A stretch of DNA of 64,000 bases from Syngnathus acus (taxonomy: Eukaryota; Chordata; Actinopteri; Syngnathiformes; Syngnathidae). The notes under the pieces are model-generated. The model was not told where the DNA came from. It saw only the letters and a program-made list of their open reading frames with translations, and searched no databases. Each line of letters begins with the position of its first letter. Within the stretch, counting starts at the first letter, position 1. This document shows, piece after piece, positions 59,403-64,000 of this stretch. Position numbers and translations under genes: made by a program. The DNA lies in contig NC_051108.1 of NCBI RefSeq assembly GCF_901709675.1, positions 1,860,001-1,924,000 of the forward strand, written 5' to 3'.

Positions 59403-59576
59403 GTTTCTTCCACTTAAATTTTGTATACAGCAATCCTCCATCACAGGTTCTGGGTTCCAGTTATTTTGCTTTTATTCGTGGTAATTTTTGTATTTTGGTC
59501 ATTTTGCGGCTTTTGTATTGAGTTTTAATACTGCGGGCCACCGTATTTACCGTAAATACCGTATATACGGATTCCG

Positions 59577-59616
59577 CCAATCAGAGCGTCACTATGATTT
59601 GCCAGCCGCTGATTGG
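59577..59616. promoter_or_regulatory. Inverted CCAAT-box pair
   Basis: CCAAT at 59577-59581 and ATTGG at 59612-59616 are opposed and 30 nt apart, in a CpG-bearing stretch just before the candidate small gene. Two spaced CCAAT boxes are typical of NF-Y-driven, TATA-less promoters. Confidence 0.45.
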
Positions 59617-59725
59617 CTTTCAGGCGCTTCGCGCGCTGATCACTTTATTGATCACTTCCGCGTTGGTTAAAAGTCGTGAAAACCCGACAAACTCCCCCAA
59701 AAAACTCATTATTTACAGTTTCAAA

Positions 59726-59932
59726 ATGACCTGGGTGAAGCCAACTAAGTATACAAAAGAAGAAGAAAACGCAGCTAACCGGTAACTACCCCTAACCAGG
59801 TTCGTAACAATAAAATAAGTAATCGATGTACGTCAATGTTCTTGCAGGTGGAACATTCTCGAATTTCCCAAAGGAGACATTTTGAAACGGGAATGTAAAG
59901 TTGTAATGGAGCAGTTTCATCGTCATTGCTGA
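59726..59932 (+). CDS. Candidate 46-residue microprotein gene, unrecognised
   Basis: Two exons, 59726-59781 and 59848-59932, join in frame across a 66-nt intron (donor GTAACT, acceptor CTTGCAG) to encode 46 residues: MTWVKPTKYTKEEENAANR, then the exon 2 part beginning WNILEFPKGDILKREC and ending QFHRHC. A good donor, GTGAGT, follows right after the stop at 59934, so further exons probably exist. The product is hydrophilic and charged, with no signal peptide or membrane segment. I do not recognise the family. A CCAAT-type promoter lies about 110-150 nt upstream. It could be a genuine small protein, the coding leader of a lncRNA, or a chance open frame in an alternative transcript. Confidence 0.35.
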
Positions 59933-59933
59933 T

Positions 59934-62900
59934 GTGAGTACATAAGTCCTTTTTTAAAAGTGTCGCAAACTGTAATTATTTTGGTTTTTATTCAAAACTA
60001 AACCGAGTTCAAGTGGCGCCATGCTAGCTATGGCTACCATTTAGCGCGCTTCGAATGATATTTTAAGTAACAGTGTTTTACGATTGTCACATTTGATCTC
60101 AAGTCAAATTATTCCAACCAACGAGAACAATTTTCACATTTTTCAGTGTTTCAGATTTTTGACATTCCCAATTCAGTGCAGATATGCTACAATTTTACGG
60201 ATATTATTTAAATTCTGCTGATTTGTCCCACATTTTTGTCTCACATTCGTCGCATTTCAGTGTCAAGCTTTTTAGCAATTGCACATTTTTGTTTCATCAC
60301 TGTTTCATCACTTTCCCCCGAAATAAACATTTAATAATGTATGTAAAGAAAGACAGGAAAACACACTATTATCACAAATGAAAACACTATCACCTCACAG
60401 TGACTTTTATTTATGTGCAGTATTTGACACAATCGTTTGTTTTAAGAAATGTAACAATGATTATTTGAATAGTTCCGCGTTTTGAATGTGTGACATCCTG
60501 CAAAAAACAGCGTTGTAGGAAGCCGTGTTCTTCTTCCTTCATAAATGGGTCGCTCTGCTGCTTTAGAACTAAAACAATTGCGTTGGGAAATCCAGCCTAG
60601 CCTAAAACTGTAGTAATCTAATTTGACGTTTTTTTTAGGTCTTCCATATGCACCGAAAATAAACGTAATTGTGATTGTTAATGGACACTAGCAAAGCATA
60701 TAATCACACTCTTGAATTTTAGTGGTCTTGACAGATAACGCTCACTTGTGATTGACATGTGCGGGGGAAAAAATATTAGAAATGTATCATAGTGTAGTTT
60801 TACAAGCACATCAACAATAATAATGAAGAGGAAATTGTTCATTGACTAGCTCTCTGTCAATCCAAAGTCAGTGTTAATATTTTTGTATTGGATGTCACCT
60901 GACAGTGTACCTAATGAAGTAGTCGGCAGGGACCAACTATCATATTTATCTCATTATGAGCTATTGCAGTTATTCTTCAGTGTGTCATATGATTTTGTAT
61001 TGATGATGTGAGCGCTGCATGCGGCCTTTAAGTGTTATTATTATTATTATTATAATACATATTCTACACTGACAAAGTTTGTTTAGCTCAGCCAAAGTCA
61101 ACAAACATGTATTTATTTATTTATTTATTTATTTGATAAACCTAAAGTGTTTAAGCTTTAAGGATTTAGAATGACACTTTATTTTGTCCATTCTCTTGAC
61201 CTCACTGGGGTCACAAATGGAGCCTATCCAGTCGCAGGGCACATATAGACAAACACCCGTTGGCATTTGCATTCGCAGCTACACATAATTTCGCCTCAAA
61301 GCAAAGCGACGTTTGGTGAGGTAACGTTAGCGTCACATTTGATTGTGTTGAAAAAATGTCCTCCATTTTGCCGACATGTACAAATAAAGGATGACGCACT
61401 TTGTCACACACTGACTCTATTTTAATTATATATATATTTTTAAATACTACTATCACTGTATTTCAATTAAGTAATGACATTTAAACACTCGGCTCATTAG
61501 AAAGCTATTGCTAACCAAAACAGTAACAGCACTGTGTTGTTTTTTTATAATATTCTAGTTGTTGAAAAAAGTTTAAAACTGCACATCTGTGCATAAATTT
61601 CATAATTCAGAAATTGTAATTTGTTTGTGAGTAATGTGATAACTCAGAAAATATTCAACTCACATGCGTCACATCACTTATGGTTTTATTAAGATATTCA
61701 ATTATCTGTGTGTGACCAAGTGATGAACAAACAACCGCAGTGTTACAGTTTATTTTGTAATCTGACCATTCAATGCCTCTTTGTTTCTTCTCTTTCTTCC
61801 AGAAATATGATTATTGTGATTCATATTTGCAGAACATAAATTTGTGCAACAAGCTGCTTCCTCTCAAAACTCATACAAACTCTTAAAATTTAATAAAAAC
61901 AAAAAGTATTCACATCTGAATTCACACACCACAGGCTCTATTATTATTATTAATAATAATTCTCATTATTAACATTTATCAACTGTGGAACCATGTTGAT
62001 AGGACAGCCCTCAAATTCACACAACTACTTGTGACCTAAAAATAAAATGAAGCAGCACAACTACAAATCTTGCTCGTTAGCTAGTGGCTAGCTGAGTTAG
62101 TTCATGCTCGTTAGCTACATGCTAACTCAAAAAGGGATTTCATCCCAAATTGCTTTCAGCAAGAATACAAATGCAATGACTAGCATGAAGCGTTTATTTA
62201 GCTGAGGCTAATGCTAAACTCTAATGTAAATACAATCAAAACCCTTTCGTTACATTTACCAAACTCTCGTTGCTGTAGTAGAGTTCGATGATAAACGATG
62301 CTAACAAATAGATGAATTTGAATTGTCAAGTCTTTTGTCATCAAGTCCATGCACGTTAAGACTCATAAAGTTGAGGCTAGTTCAGTTATGCACTACATGA
62401 CTTGGACCTTGTGCAATCATAGCAACAGCCGCAGCAACATATGCTAACGTATGCTAAGGGATAACACAAAGAGGTCAATGAATGTTTTCTTTTAACCCCG
62501 ATCTTATGTCAGGGTAGAGTCAGGTGTAAAGACTCTCTTTCTTTCTTTCGTCATCAAGTAAGACATCGATAGCCAACGTGTGTGTTGCTTCATGCTAGGT
62601 TTGTAGATAACATGGCCACACGCGTCGCTTTGACGTGTAGTCGAAAAAAATTAGGTCACCGATGGCCTCGACTGATAAACAATCGGTTTCCGGAGTTGGT
62701 CGCGCTAATGCACACTTCCTGTCTCTGAACGCAGGATGCTAATACGAGTAATGCTACTATTTCACTTGAACCTCAGACAACTGAAAATTGGCTAAGCTAA
62801 CATCTTAGCTAATTGTTAAGATATAACCTCTTTAATGAATATTAGAGCATAACCATGTCAAGTATTTAAGGCTAGCTAGCATTAGCATTGTTAGTGTGTG

Positions 62901-63013
62901 TTCAGAGGCAGGGGGTGCAGGTGTGGAAAGAGGTGAGGCTCCCGGGGTTCGACCCGCTAACATTTACACGCATACTTATGAAATGAAAAAAAGTGAACAA
63001 AATTTTGTTTCAG
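59934..63013. other. AT-rich non-coding region downstream of the candidate small gene
   Basis: About 3 kb with no supported coding exon. It includes an ATTT repeat at about 61108-61134, ATT runs (61034-61050, 61940-61960), GCTAGC/GTTAGC-rich stretches at about 62070-62110 and 62860-62890, and one TTAGGTACA repeat fragment (60906-60914, minus strand). Confidence 0.5.
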
Positions 63014-63089
63014 GGCAATTGGTGCAGTGCCCCATCAGATCCAGCAGATGGTGCTGCAGTTAAAGAAAAACCTCTCCAACAAGTATTTT
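63014..63089 (+). other. Candidate internal exon, unassigned
   Basis: A 76-nt open segment lies between a strong TTTTGTTTCAG acceptor and a GTATGT donor. In one frame it reads AIGAVPHQIQQMVLQLKKNL plus five more residues. It could be a downstream exon of the small plus-strand gene beginning at 59726, although that reading frame has already stopped. Support is only splice signals and codon appearance. Confidence 0.25.
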
Positions 63090-63432
63090 GTATGTATGCT
63101 TTAAAGATTATTGTTCTTAAAATGTTCATGTTTTCCAAAATAACTTTTGTCACATAACATTTGTCACCAGTGAGCAACCAGTGTGTTACATGACTAGATA
63201 AAATAAGCTATCCAAATTGAGTGGTGATTTTTTTCAAATTAATTTATTTTCATTTTAATAAATGTACCGTGGAAATGTGGAAGTTGTAAACTATTTTTTG
63301 GGCAGTTAGTTTTTTGTTAGTCTGAATGAGTGACCTCAGGAGCTCAGCCTTGTAGGTAAAAAAAATGTTTCTGTCCTTGTTGCACCAAACAGAAACGAGT
63401 CCTTCCTGGTAGGGTGTGATGGAAGCTGCCCC

Positions 63433-63749
63433 CTACTGCCCTGACGTTTTGGCCGCCCTCTGCTGCTCGAGTAGGGACTTGAGTGTGGCTGGCATGGCTG
63501 GGCTGAACGGTCGCAGGGGATACTGCGCATTTTTGCCGGGTACGTAAACACACTGGAAGTATCTTTGACCTGTCAAAACAAAGTTTAGGAAAGGAGAAAA
63601 CAAACACTAAGTGCTGCAGAACCTACTTTTCACGTGGGCTTACACTGCCCTCTAGTGGCAACCCCCAAAACTATGCAGTGGTTCATCGTATGTATTAAAC
63701 TTATACTAACCTGGTTTCTTCTTTCCTTCACTTTCACCTTCTGACTTTT
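63433..63749 (-). CDS. trdn: Triadin, last two coding exons (5' part beyond right edge)
   Basis: Triadin anchors calsequestrin to the ryanodine receptor in the junctional sarcoplasmic reticulum of muscle. Exons in transcript order: 63749-63711 (39 nt) and 63569-63433 (137 nt), joined in phase. The small exon encodes KSEGESEGKKKP, a lysine/glutamate-rich piece like the many mini-exons of triadin's luminal KEKE domain. The terminal exon starts GQRYFQCVYVPGKNAQYP, which resembles the conserved RYxxCVxV C-terminal motif of long triadin, and ends KTSGQ. Position and minus-strand orientation next to clvs2 match human 6q22. The call rests on two short exons plus synteny. Confidence 0.7.
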
Positions 63750-64000
63750 CTACGAGAGGCACACACAATACAACAGATTGAGCTACTATGCTACATGCTA
63801 AGAAGAAGTCAGGACAAAGATGTGGGTGGGGGGTGTTGTCGTTTCAGCATGCTGCAAAGGTTTTAAGGTCAAAATGTAAAGTAGGGTTAGATAAGTGCAA
63901 ATACAACGGCAAACGTTGGGACTCGGGGAAGCTACATTTGATTTTTATAACAAACTGATAATTTTTAGTCCCAAAAAATCTGTTTTAATATTAAACTAAA

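Noticed and set aside
59239-59521. Trp-Met-Asp-Gly and Ile-His-Pro-Ser repeat proteins
   Set aside because: Both are translations of the CCAT microsatellite on opposite strands.
62946-62955. GGTTCGACCC resembling a tRNA B box
   Set aside because: No matching A box or cloverleaf in the preceding 60-80 bases, and no CCA-side stem. Taken as coincidence or a very old SINE remnant.

Overview
This window is nuclear DNA of a ray-finned fish, most likely a compact-genome percomorph teleost. Every recognisable gene is split by short GT-AG introns. The encoded proteins match vertebrate orthologues exon by exon, with several exon lengths equal to the human ones. The intergenic DNA carries the CA and CATC microsatellites and small inverted-repeat elements typical of fish. 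I cannot name the species. There is no prokaryotic, viral, CRISPR or operon structure.

Layout. 1-4259 is probably intron 1 of an exostosin gene whose large first exon lies off the left edge. 4260-13239 (+) holds exons 2-11 of ext1. 13451-18137 is intergenic and carries a long CA repeat. 18138-21847 (-) is gnpat, head to head with fsaf1/C1orf131 (+, 22121-23510). 25760-32639 (-) is trim67. 33496-35970 (-) is exoc8, head to head with sprtn (+, 36761-38587). 40454-41787 (+) is fam89a and 44438-45896 (-) is arv1. 46794-48027 (+) is fabp7, 48644-50832 (+) is smpdl3a and 55954-58885 (+) is clvs2. A candidate 46-residue microprotein gene with its own CCAAT promoter lies at about 59577-59933 (+). The right edge (-, 63433-63749) holds the last two exons of a triadin-like gene.

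The genes are not one pathway. The window joins three blocks that are separate in human. ext1 is from the 8q24 family. gnpat, fsaf1, trim67, exoc8, sprtn, fam89a and arv1 correspond to 1q42, with internal order changed. fabp7, smpdl3a, clvs2 and trdn correspond to 6q22, with order kept. Several products concern lipids or membranes: ether-lipid synthesis (GNPAT), sterol handling (ARV1), fatty-acid binding (FABP7), a lysosomal or secreted phosphodiesterase (SMPDL3A), phosphoinositide binding in endosomes (CLVS2) and exocytosis (EXOC8). That is probably chance neighbourhood.

The observations most worth a second look are the microprotein gene next to clvs2, a perfect CLEAR (TFEB) site in front of smpdl3a, an in-frame 84-nt optional exon in trim67, a six-exon exoc8 with a 64-nt GC-AG intron, and a TA-flanked element with perfect 25-bp inverted ends. 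Exon boundaries were derived by hand from splice signals, reading phase and recalled family sequences. Most agree in phase across every junction.
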